In this document: piece by piece, positions 9,470 to 17,958 of the stretch
How positions within the stretch are numbered: position 1 is the first letter of the stretch
Layout of the letters: each line of letters begins with the position of its first letter
Assembly (NCBI GenBank): GCA_027603945.1
Contig: JADIIU010000131.1
Span: 1 to 35,522 of the forward strand
Source: Terramyces sp. JEL0728
Taxonomy: Eukaryota > Chytridiomycota > Chytridiomycetes > Rhizophydiales > Terramycetaceae
Direction of reading: 5' to 3'
Length of the DNA: 35,522 nt
Notes under the pieces: model-generated
Seen by the model: only the letters and a program-made list of their open reading frames with translations
Database searches by the model: none
What the model was told of the DNA's origin: nothing
Translations under genes and position numbers: made by a program

Positions 9470-9821
9470 AAGTTATATCCAATCTCTGTTTATTTGATAT
9501 AAACACAGCTTGTAATTACGGATGTTCACGCAAAAATTAGGGCAATCGTCACTGGAAGCCCTTGTGTTAACTGTGATTCAATTGGCTTCATGCATACATT
9601 TCTGGTCGCTTGGAGCCCAAAATTCTTTTATGTCGTATTCGAAACCACCATACTCAACCTGTCAATAAATAAACTTGCGGATCCCAATATCTAAATACTA
9701 CAAACCCCATATCCAATCCAACAATAGAAAATCCTTCCGACGGTGATTTAGTACTTTACTTTTTAGGAACTAAACGCAGGCTGAGTGTATATATAACAAA
9801 AAAATCACTTGAAAAAATCAG
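9470..9821. other. Intergenic spacer between LRR-C and LRR-D
   Basis: About 350 bp in which no convincing coding frame or RNA gene is seen. It holds the polyadenylation signal of LRR-C at its start and the LRR-D promoter at its end. Confidence 0.5.
9788..9796 (+). promoter_or_regulatory. TATA box (TATATATAA) of LRR-D
   Basis: TATATATAA ends 25 nt before the ATG of MVSQDCQ. This leaves no room for an upstream exon, so the protein really does begin at its Cys cap without a signal-peptide exon. Confidence 0.55.
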
Positions 9822-11195
9822 ATGGTTTCACAAGATTGTCAGCTATTCTATACTAAAATCTATCCAGCGTTGACTAATTCGCAACCGCAACAGCTCTCAA
9901 ATACTTGCTGTGGAATACCGCAGCTGACTTGTGATAGCCAAGACAGAATTACTCAAATGTACGGTTTGCTAATGTAGTGATTTTCATCAAATGCCAACTT
10001 TATTAAGCGGGACTATCCCTACTGAAATTGGGCAGTTGGCCCAGCTCGCCGTGCTTCACTTGTACCAAAACGATTTGGGAGGTACATTGCCCTCTTCGAT
10101 ATCCAAATTATCACTCTTGGCAGACTTGTCGTTAGGCGGTAATGGAATTAAAGGCAGTATACCATCAGAATACGGAAACCTAAATAAGCTTTCTGTAATG
10201 TATTTGGATTCAAATCAATTGACAGGAGCTATCCCTGGCTCGTTGGGTAAATTGCCTGCAATAACTATCTTGTCTATGCATGCCAACAAGTTATCAGGTC
10301 CACTACCTGCATCCCTACAGAACTTGAACGCAAATACTACACCGCAATTTACATGCGATGATAGTGTTAGAAATTCTGTCTCACCAAATACCACTATCAA
10401 TGTCGGTCCAGCGAATACTGGCACTAGTAATAACAATAACGGGTCGGGTAACCAAGTTGACAGCACTGCAGGATCGCAAAACTCTGGGTTAATAATTGGT
10501 GTTACAGTTGGTGTTGCCTTATGCGTGGTTATTGCAGTTGGCTTATTCTTATTTTGGAGAAACAGCAACAGAAAGAAACGACAAAGAGACTCGGAAATTA
10601 CAATCAAGGAATCACCAGTAATCGTTACACCGATCCAAGAAAGAGCCTCTTTTGGTAATTTGGTGTTTATTTAGATTTTCCAGTTCAAAAACAGCAGAAT
10701 ATTTACAAGGAATTGCCAGATCCAAATCCAATTGATCCCTACAAGCAAAATCTGTATTCAAACAGAGACGCTTTTCAAAATGATCCGTTTTCTGAAGGAG
10801 ACACGGTGCTAATGGATCTGTTTTCTAGACGAGATACTGATCCTCTCGAATACAGGGATACAATCATTGAAGACAATCAGCAAAAATATCTCGCTGAAGA
10901 CAGCTTTGACGCACACATTGAGCGCAAATTATACGAAGATTTCAGAGGCTCCAGATTAGAACCGATTGGCAGAAATTCCAGCTCGTACCAACAAAGATAC
11001 ACCGGAGAGTATCGCGGTGATCAAGCTAGATTTGCACTTCCAGGTATTAGAGATAGCGGACCAGCTAGTACTCTGTTTACACCTATAGTGCAAGTAATTT
11101 AGTATTAATTTTAGACTGTTGATGCAGAAAGTACAACTTCTAGGCAACCGCCAATTCTGCTCTACAATCCCAAGCAAAACCAACGTAATAAATAA
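9822..11195 (+). CDS. LRR single-pass membrane protein D with QPPIL tail
   Basis: Four exons: 9822-9958 (137 nt), 9978-10654, 10675-11093, 11115-11195; introns of 19 nt (9959-9977, GTACGGTTTGCTAATGTAG), 20 nt (10655-10674) and 21 nt (11094-11114). The product is 437 residues: cap MVSQDCQLFY with CCG, four LRRs (IPTEIGQL, IPSEYGNL, IPGSLGKL, LPASLQN), Asn/Gly/Thr stalk, membrane helix GLIIGVTVGVALCVVIAVGL, tail. The tail carries SPVIVTPIQE, FDAHIERKL (shared with B), STLFTPI (degenerate form of SLSTPI) and one QPP motif, RQPPILLY, encoded in the last exon. Intron positions match B and C exactly, so the three arose by duplication after those introns existed. The stop lies in AATAAA. Confidence 0.84.
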
Positions 11196-11290
11196 ATTGT
11201 TATCGCGTAAATAATGACCGACTTTTTCCTTATTGGCACTGCTAACGGATAGAATGCTAGTGTTGTTATACTTGTGGATCACGAATTTAT

Positions 11291-12513
11291 TTAGTAAAAA
11301 CCCAGGTACCAAGAAATGTTGTAGATGAGCCAGTCAAATATCATGTAAGCCATGTTTGACCAAGACATCATACTACGAAAATTGTTTGCCAACTCATTGG
11401 CACTAGCCACGTTGACGAATTTATGAAGATTGCCGTCAGATTCTTTTGCAGCTCTTCTTGCTCTGCTCCACATGTACTTTTTCTCAAACAATTCAATTTC
11501 TCTGCCCACAGGAATGTTGCGTTTGAGTGCATTTATAAGCGCTTTTGCCAAGTCCGCTCCGTCGGCCAAAGCTAGATTGGCACCTTCGCCTGCAAATGGT
11601 GACATGCTAGGTTAGTTATATCCTACACATGCGCAGCATCTCCAATAAGCGTTACGTTTGACTTCCATGATTCGTCTCTCGTCCATCTTGTATCGATTGG
11701 CAGAGCGTATATCTGTCGCTTAGTGGAAGGATAGTTGCCCAATTTGGTCAAATCCTTATTCCATCCTCGAAGGAAAGCTGGCCCTTGGCCTTCATTGAGA
11801 TCATTTGGGTCACATTTTCTTGCAACATAGATACGTGATACATCTCCAATATGGCCCATTAATAAAGTTCCTTTGTTATCTGCTGCCCATAGAGTACCCT
11901 TTTTTAAACCTGCAGTGTCCGAGCCTTTTGGCAGGATAGAGTCAAGTAAAGCTACACCAGTGTAGGAAGGCTTCAAATCAGTAAGTACCGGACGTACTTT
12001 GGACCAAGCTCCGTCAGCCCCAACTACGATATCCGCGTACTGTGTCGTTCCATCGGCAAATACAAGCCCAATCTTCCTATTATCAGCCGGCTTTTCAACA
12101 CTGGAGAGTTTATAGCCCCATCGGATAACTTTCGGATCAATCGCGTTAATCAGCAAGTTTCGAAGCTCAGTTCTTTCAATTTCGGGTCTAGACCCATCAC
12201 CCGGGTCAGAATACAGCAGAGTACCATCGGAATCTCTAATTTCATGTCCATCCATTGCGTCATGTACTTTTGCGAGAAATTCCTTGTACAGATTTGCTTC
12301 TTTTAATGCTCTTTGCCCAGTTTCGCGATGTAAATCGAGATATCCTCCTTGTCCGCGATGATTCTTGTCTTTTTCTGCTTCGTAAACTACAACGTTATAG
12401 CCTTGATGAAGTGTGAGTATCCTTGCTAGTACTAATCCTGCTGGGCCCGCTCCAATAACTGCGACTGTTTGAGATTCAGTCATTTTGAATTTTTTAGGAA
12501 TATTCGTCACCAT
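11291..12513 (-). CDS. FAD-dependent monooxygenase (TetX/PHBH-like fold)
   Basis: Two exons, 11627-12513 and 11291-11606, around a 20-nt intron (GTAGGATATAACTAACCTAG, 11607-11626) that splits the conserved second FAD motif. Splicing gives GDAAHVMSPFAGEGANLALADG without a gap, strong proof of the intron. The N-terminal dinucleotide motif is VIGAGPAGLVLARIL. A GGYLDLHRETGQRAL block, typical of TetX-like hydroxylases, and VVGADGAWSKVR follow. The product is 400 residues, normal for the family, using flavin and NAD(P)H to hydroxylate a small molecule; the substrate is unknown. The start may be 12513 or the ATG at 12483. The C terminus is aromatic (YMIFDWLIYNISWYLGFY) and may touch membrane. Its stop abuts AATAAA. 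Acquisition from bacteria is possible; the intron and composition show adaptation to this genome. Confidence 0.87.
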
Positions 12514-12543
12514 AATTTGGCTTTAAAGGCAGATGCAGTTTTC

Positions 12544-12717
12544 ATGTCTCATTCCATTATACGTTCGTTAACTCTACTCAAGGTTTCCCTCCATAATTTC
12601 TTGCCTAAAATCCGAGAAACACTAGCAATTGTTGGTCTTCTCTTGATAACCATTTTTACAATGGACAAAGGTGAAGATTACCTGAAGCAAGAGTACGCGA
12701 AAGTAGTTACATTGTAA
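12544..12717 (+). CDS. Small single-pass membrane protein (57 residues)
   Basis: An ATG frame of 57 codons starts 30 bp from the divergent monooxygenase ATG. It has a basic, hydroxyl-rich N terminus (MSHSIIRSLTLLKVSLHNFL), one hydrophobic segment (LAIVGLLLITIFTM) and an acidic/basic C terminus (DKGEDYLKQEYAKVVTL). This is the shape of small mitochondrial inner-membrane accessory subunits, but I do not recognise a family. It could be a chance frame; the coherent topology and tight placement favour a gene. Confidence 0.42.
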   Translation: MSHSIIRSLTLLKVSLHNFLPKIRETLAIVGLLLITIFTMDKGEDYLKQEYAKVVTL

Positions 12718-12746
12718 ACACAGATTTATTTGTTCTACTTTGGTGG

Positions 12747-13649
12747 TCACTTGGTAGATTCAATATTTGTCAATGATTGCTCTTGCTTGGTCATGCTATG
12801 ATAAATATTTGGTTTGTAATAATGAAAGTTCCCTGCTCTAGGTGTAGGTTGTGCAATAACTTGAGCTTCTGATGGGGTTGAATCGAATCTTTGTTTTGAA
12901 TATACTTTTCTTGTTCTATAGTAAATGAAACCCGCTGCTGCTACTACGACAAGCGTGAAACCTACAGAAGCTACAAAGTATATAGGTGAGCTGTCTGTCA
13001 CATCAGTTGCTGGGATATTGTTTGATTTGGTGGCTGTATTGCTTGGAGCGAGTAAAGGCGGATCTGACACAGCTGTTGGTTCCAGCTTGGAAGTAATGGT
13101 AGTAGGATCAATTATTCTAGTAATAGTTGCGACCATAGTTACTGTTGATGGATTAGATCTTGCTGTTTTTTGTACACTAGGAGGGATTCTGGTAATAGTA
13201 GTAACTGATGGAGGTTGGTCCTGGTTTGGAGCAATCGGAGGGATGATGGGTTGAGACGGTTCTGGAATTGGAGGACCATTAGTACCCGGTTTACTCCAGC
13301 CTGGAGTTGGGGATATTTGAGGTATCGGAGCGACATTACAATTGAACGATCCTTCAATCCCATCAAGTGTTTCCAGCACAACCGGAGTGCATATATCTCT
13401 AAATCCAATATGTATTATCGAGGGGAAACTGTCTTTAAACTCGATGATCTGTTGATTGTACAAGCTGCAGGTAATCCTTTCGCTGTTGTAGCTGTAGAAA
13501 TTACAGATAAGATTGCTGTTACAAATGTTACTGCAGTGATTTGCACTCGAGACAAGTAGTCGGTCGAATGGATCTATGTTGACGTACTGGTATCCAGTTC
13601 CATATTCTATAGTGTGAGCTTGAATCGCTGCTATTAGAACATACCGCAT
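12747..13649 (-). CDS. Type I surface protein with PAN/apple-like Cys domain and KPNIY tail
   Basis: Intronless, 300 residues from the first ATG (13649); an upstream TTG extension to 13685 was discarded. It has a short signal-like N terminus (MRYVLIAAIQA), then a Cys-rich domain of about 80 residues with the pattern C..ICNSNLICNFYSYNS...CSLY, which resembles PAN/apple folds. A long Pro/Thr/Ser stalk follows, then a membrane helix (IYFVASVGFTLVVVAAAGFIYY), the basic RTRKVYSK and a short tail. The tail contains YYKPNIYHS, matching the KPNVYK motif at the spliced ends of the next two minus-strand genes. Probably a cell-surface adhesin or receptor of the same functional set. The PAN assignment is by Cys pattern only. 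Confidence 0.72.
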   Translation of the reverse strand: MRYVLIAAIQAHTIEYGTGYQYVNIDPFDRLLVSSANHCSNICNSNLICNFYSYNSERITCSLYNQQIIEFKDSFPSIIHIGFRDICTPVVLETLDGIEGSFNCNVAPIPQISPTPGWSKPGTNGPPIPEPSQPIIPPIAPNQDQPPSVTTITRIPPSVQKTARSNPSTVTMVATITRIIDPTTITSKLEPTAVSDPPLLAPSNTATKSNNIPATDVTDSSPIYFVASVGFTLVVVAAAGFIYYRTRKVYSKQRFDSTPSEAQVIAQPTPRAGNFHYYKPNIYHSMTKQEQSLTNIESTK

Positions 13650-13995
13650 CGGGAGCGAAGGTAATTTGAACACAATGTTGCACAAGTCGTTTGGCTGGCT
13701 GCGAAATTCACGGACATTAAGTGGTCTTGTGCTCGCTATCTTGGCGCGATCAACATCAATCCAACCAGCTTTGACTAATTATTCTCTCTAACAGTAATTG
13801 ACATAAATCTGGTTTTCTTTCCTGCTCGAATTTGAGCAATACTCTGGCTGATCTTGAGAATGATGTGGAATTTCAAACATAACACCGAGAAAGAGAAATA
13901 CTTGCGAATCCTTTGAATAGCGATTTACCATTCTCAGTGATTCTCTGTCCAACTAAAAACTGAGCCAAAATCAATCATAAATCGCAAAATGAATT
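13650..13995. other. Intergenic spacer
   Basis: About 350 bp between the PAN-like gene start and the 3' end of the mucin-like gene. I see no coding frame, RNA gene or clear repeat. It should hold the promoter of the PAN-like gene on the minus strand. Confidence 0.4.
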
Positions 13996-14945
13996 CTATT
14001 TATATTGAGTTTCATAAGAGGCAAGAATCTCTTCTTCACTTGTAGCTGTAGCATACACAGGGTTACCAATAGGAACATTCTCCTTTTGCTTGTACACATT
14101 CTAGTTTAGTAAATAATTACAGGTCTGGCGGCAGTGATATCGCTGGTATCCTTGTATCTATTAATAGTATCACGAGCTACATGTCTTGCAACGCGAGATG
14201 GTTCAATAGCTCTAGGAAGAGCACGTTTCTTTGCAACTGGCTCACTTGGTTCTTCGTACTCTGATATCTCAATTGCTGGCGGAGGAACAGAAGGCTGCTC
14301 GACATCATCTATTTTGTAACTTCTCTTTCTCTTCATGGTAACCACGTAGCCTGCGATTGCAATGCCAACTACAGCAAGTACAATCAGGGCAATGTATCCT
14401 GCGCCAAGCCCACTTGAACTGCCAGAGTCTGAAGAGTTGCTGCTTTGGCCATTAGAGTTTCCTGTGGAAGTTGGGGCAGCAGAAGTTGGGGCTAAGTCAG
14501 AAGAAGTGTTTGCAGACAAGTTGGAATTACCTGTAGTTGGTGCAGAGCTCTGAACTGCTGCAGCTGATGGTGCTGTAGTCGGTTGTACTGCTGGTTTAGT
14601 ATTTTGGTTTTGTGCCGGTGCTTGCGATTGCCTTGGGTTATTCTGGTTTCCGTTGTTGTTATTATTCCCGTTTCCGGTATTTCCACCAGTATTTCCGTTA
14701 CCAGTATTTCCACCAGTATTGCCACCAGTATTGCCACCAGTATTGCCACCGTTTCCAGTAGGCTGAGGTCTAGGAGCGTTAGTAGTAGGTTTTGGTGGGT
14801 CAACAGTTGGTTTTGGTGGAACAACAGTTGGGTTGGGAGGTGCAACTGTGGCAGATGGTGCAGTATCCTGACGTTTAACTAATCCATATTCCACATTACA
14901 GGTGATATAACTAGCAAGCGCAAGAATCCCAACTGAGAATCGCAT
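13996..14945 (-). CDS. Mucin-like type I surface protein with KPNVY/NPVY-type tail
   Basis: Two exons, 14121-14945 and 13996-14100, joined across a 20-nt intron (GTAATTATTTACTAAACTAG). The product is 309 residues: a signal peptide (MRFSVGILALASYITCNVEYG), Pro/Thr repeats (VVPPKPTVDPPKP), a Gly-Asn-Thr repeat block (GGNTGGNTGGNTG), a Ser/Thr/Ala stalk, a membrane helix (AGYIALIVLAVVGIAIAGYVV), a basic stop-transfer KRKRS and a tail. Splicing replaces a premature end (RPVIIY) with RP|NVYKQKENVPIGNPVYATATSEEE. NPVY is an NPxY-type signal. The LRR-E tail has the same intron position and NVYK...NPVYATSE. A heavily glycosylated stalked adhesin or receptor is the likely role. The low-complexity block is also a DNA repeat. 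Confidence 0.8.
14677..14755. repeat. 12-bp tandem repeat encoding Gly-Asn-Thr-Gly
   Basis: The unit CCACCAGTATT(T/G) recurs in series on the plus strand (GGNT on the minus), with two interruptions by CCGTTA. Its nearly perfect copies between 14703 and 14750 suggest recent slippage, so copy number may vary between strains. Confidence 0.7.
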
Positions 14946-15129
14946 TCCTGAAAAAGTGCAGAGTAAAAAATTGCTTTGTTCAAAGAGGATTCGGGACTTT
15001 TTGTTTTAGAAATACCGAGACGATAAAAGACGAGTTAGAAAACTTTACAGCGACATCCAAGATGCCTAGTAACTGTTTTTTACTTTGAAATTATTCCAAA
15101 TCCGTGCTGTCAAAAATTCTATTTTTATT

Positions 15130-16743
15130 CTAAATGTATTCGCCGTGTTGAGATTCATATTCAGAGCTATAGATATCGGAAAGAGCAGTTTCACTCGTTG
15201 CGTAAACCGGGTTTGAGGTTTGGCTCTGAATATCATATTCTTTATAGACATTCTAGGTTAATAGCAATTACTGGTTTGTCCGTGAATGGAGGGCTGATAT
15301 ACCTGGGTTCGTTCATTGTTGGAGCAGTTTCTTTTTCATTTGATAATGCTGACAATCCACTATGGTGTTTGGATATTTTTCTTTCATCGGTAATTGTAGA
15401 TACACTGCTGTGATCTTTTGCCAGCCTTTGTTGTTCAGAGGTAGCTGAAATACCGCTATGATCTCTCATTAATAACCGCTGGTTTGTACTAGATACTCCA
15501 CTGTGATCTTTTGCCAACTTTCTCAGTTCGTTTGCTGAATCAACAGAAACGTTGCTGTTATCTTTTGTAATGTAATTCTTTGGTTTAGTAGTGCTTGGTG
15601 GAGCAGCAGGTTGAACCGTGTCAACAGATTGAACATCACTCGCAGATCGTGATAGGAATGTATTCAAATTTGGCGGTGGGGTTTCAACAGGTACATGTTG
15701 CTGTAGAGAATACCCATCTACATGCGTGACTGAATTGACACTGAAGCTGGTATTTTCAGGTTTTTCTGGATTTTGTGGTTTTTTCTTGCACAGACACAGC
15801 AGGTAAATGATGATTATAAGCAACACAATAACACCAGCACTAACACAGGCAATTAATACAATCGAAGGAGAACTTGATTGCTGATCAGGTGTAGACACAG
15901 GTGCAGAGGAAGTAGATCCAGAAGGAGCAGATGAAACTGTATTTGACGAATCCACATGCACTGTCAAGATTGGCATCTCGTTACTTTTGCTAAATTAGCC
16001 AGTAATTACGTTATCGCTAGTTTTGGATTATCGCTTGTCAAATTTGATACATCCAAGTTATTAAATGAAACATCCCTTTGATTAGATTTAATTACAAATT
16101 AACAAAGTTTTTCATCGATAGGATTGAAGCGGGAACAGTGCCAGTCAGTTGATTATGCGACAAATTGCTAAATTAAGTTGAATTACATGGACTGCAAGTT
16201 TGGTAAATCCGCAATTGAAGCAGGAATTATCCCGCCCAAATTCACTCCTGACATTGCCAAATTGAGTACCTGTGAATTTGTGCCATCACATCCTACTTGA
16301 GAGTAAGCGCAACATGAGGCTGAAATAGTTGATTTACTAAGAAGAGGATAGATGCTAGAGGTGAATACTTGGCAATCCGTCCTTTGACTAGGTGCTTTGC
16401 AGTCAAATCCCTGTTCCAATGTAGTGGAATATCCGTCTCCGTTATAGAATATAATATCTCCAGATTGGGAATCAAGCACAATGTATCCTGAATTGCAAGC
16501 ACTGAAGGTATAAGAGTATCCTGTAATTTGGTCAATGAGACTAATTTTGCCATCAATAAACCCAAATTTGAGTCCTATACAATTTGTCCTTTCTGGGGCT
16601 GAAGGATAACTGGCGAAATATTGGCTGTTTTTGTACACTGTCAATGAACAGGCGGTATTGTTTATGGCAGCAGTGAACGGAAGTGCAGTCAGCGTTCCTT
16701 GAAGTTGCTGCTCCGGTATGATATAGTTACTCCGGACTTGCAT
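15130..16743 (-). CDS. LRR membrane protein E with DHSG-repeat tail and NPVY motif
   Basis: Five exons: 16187-16743, 16096-16167, 16010-16075, 15272-15989, 15130-15252; introns of 19 nt (16168-16186), 20 nt (16076-16095), 20 nt (15990-16009) and 19 nt (15253-15271, GTAATTGCTATTAACCTAG). The product is 511 residues. An N-terminal domain of about 120 residues of unknown fold (Cys-containing, no clear signal peptide) precedes a cap TDCQVFTSSIYPLL...CCA..GC like that of A-D, then a few LRRs (IPASIADLPNLQSI, LSHNQLTGTVPASI, LDVSFNNL). A Ser/Thr stalk and the membrane helix IVLIACVSAGVIVLLIIIIYLL follow. The tail has five diverged K/R-D-H-S-G-(V/I/L)-S units and, in the last exon, NVYKEYDIQSQTSNPVYATSE. 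AATAAA directly follows the stop. It links the LRR family to the KPNVY-tail proteins beside it. Confidence 0.8.
15345..15570 (-). repeat. Diverged repeat of about 48 bp encoding DHSG(V/I)S units
   Basis: Five units of about 16 residues in the LRR-E tail, each centred on KDHSGVSS, RDHSGISA, KDHSSVST, KHHSGLSA or KDNSNVSV. The DNA copies are diverged but alignable (for example, the GATC-TTTTGCCA element recurs), so the array is old and kept at protein level. Confidence 0.65.
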
Positions 16744-17010
16744 TTGCTCAGTCTCTTTAATTTGCGCAAAGCGGTTGTGCTTTTATTCGGCTTTTCATAA
16801 AGAGATGGACCGAATCTAAAGGACAAACGATAGCACAAAATTATCGGATTGGCTGAAATATGGCCATTCCACCAGATAGCTTAATTGGTAATTTGGAGGA
16901 TTGAGCCAGCCGTACTGTTAAAATGGATTGTTCAGCCCTTCAAAGACCACAAAGCCAATAAACGGCAATCGCTTGACCACATCGGATCCAGTAGTAAAAT
17001 TGAAAATTTA

Positions 17011-17707
<697 letters not shown>

Positions 17708-17958
17708 TTGTGATTAACTAGAAAAAAATCGAAACCCAACAATGGGAATTTGTGTAATTTCAATCAAATTGAAATGCTATCAATGAAAATAGTTGCGCAA
17801 CTACATTGGATTTTAGTTTGTCACGTTATTCTTATGCAATTGTGAAAGTTGGCCTGCAATTGCAACTATTGGAAAACTAGGGTATGGAATTAGTCTGAGA
17901 GATTTGGTCTACTATTGGGACTGCGGCAAATCAAATAGTAACCACACAGCCAATAATT

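Noticed and set aside
14583..14882. Plus-strand frames of 60-100 codons opposite the mucin-like gene
   Set aside because: They mirror its low-complexity repeat and have no independent support.
15345..15570. DHSG repeats as DSGxxS phosphodegrons
   Set aside because: The order is D-H-S-G-x-S, which lacks the contiguous DSG and the spacing of the beta-TrCP degron.
16860..16907. Plus-strand fragment MAIPPDSLIGNLED resembling an LRR repeat
   Set aside because: Only 14 codons, stop on both sides and no cap or second repeat; possible relic but too short to call.
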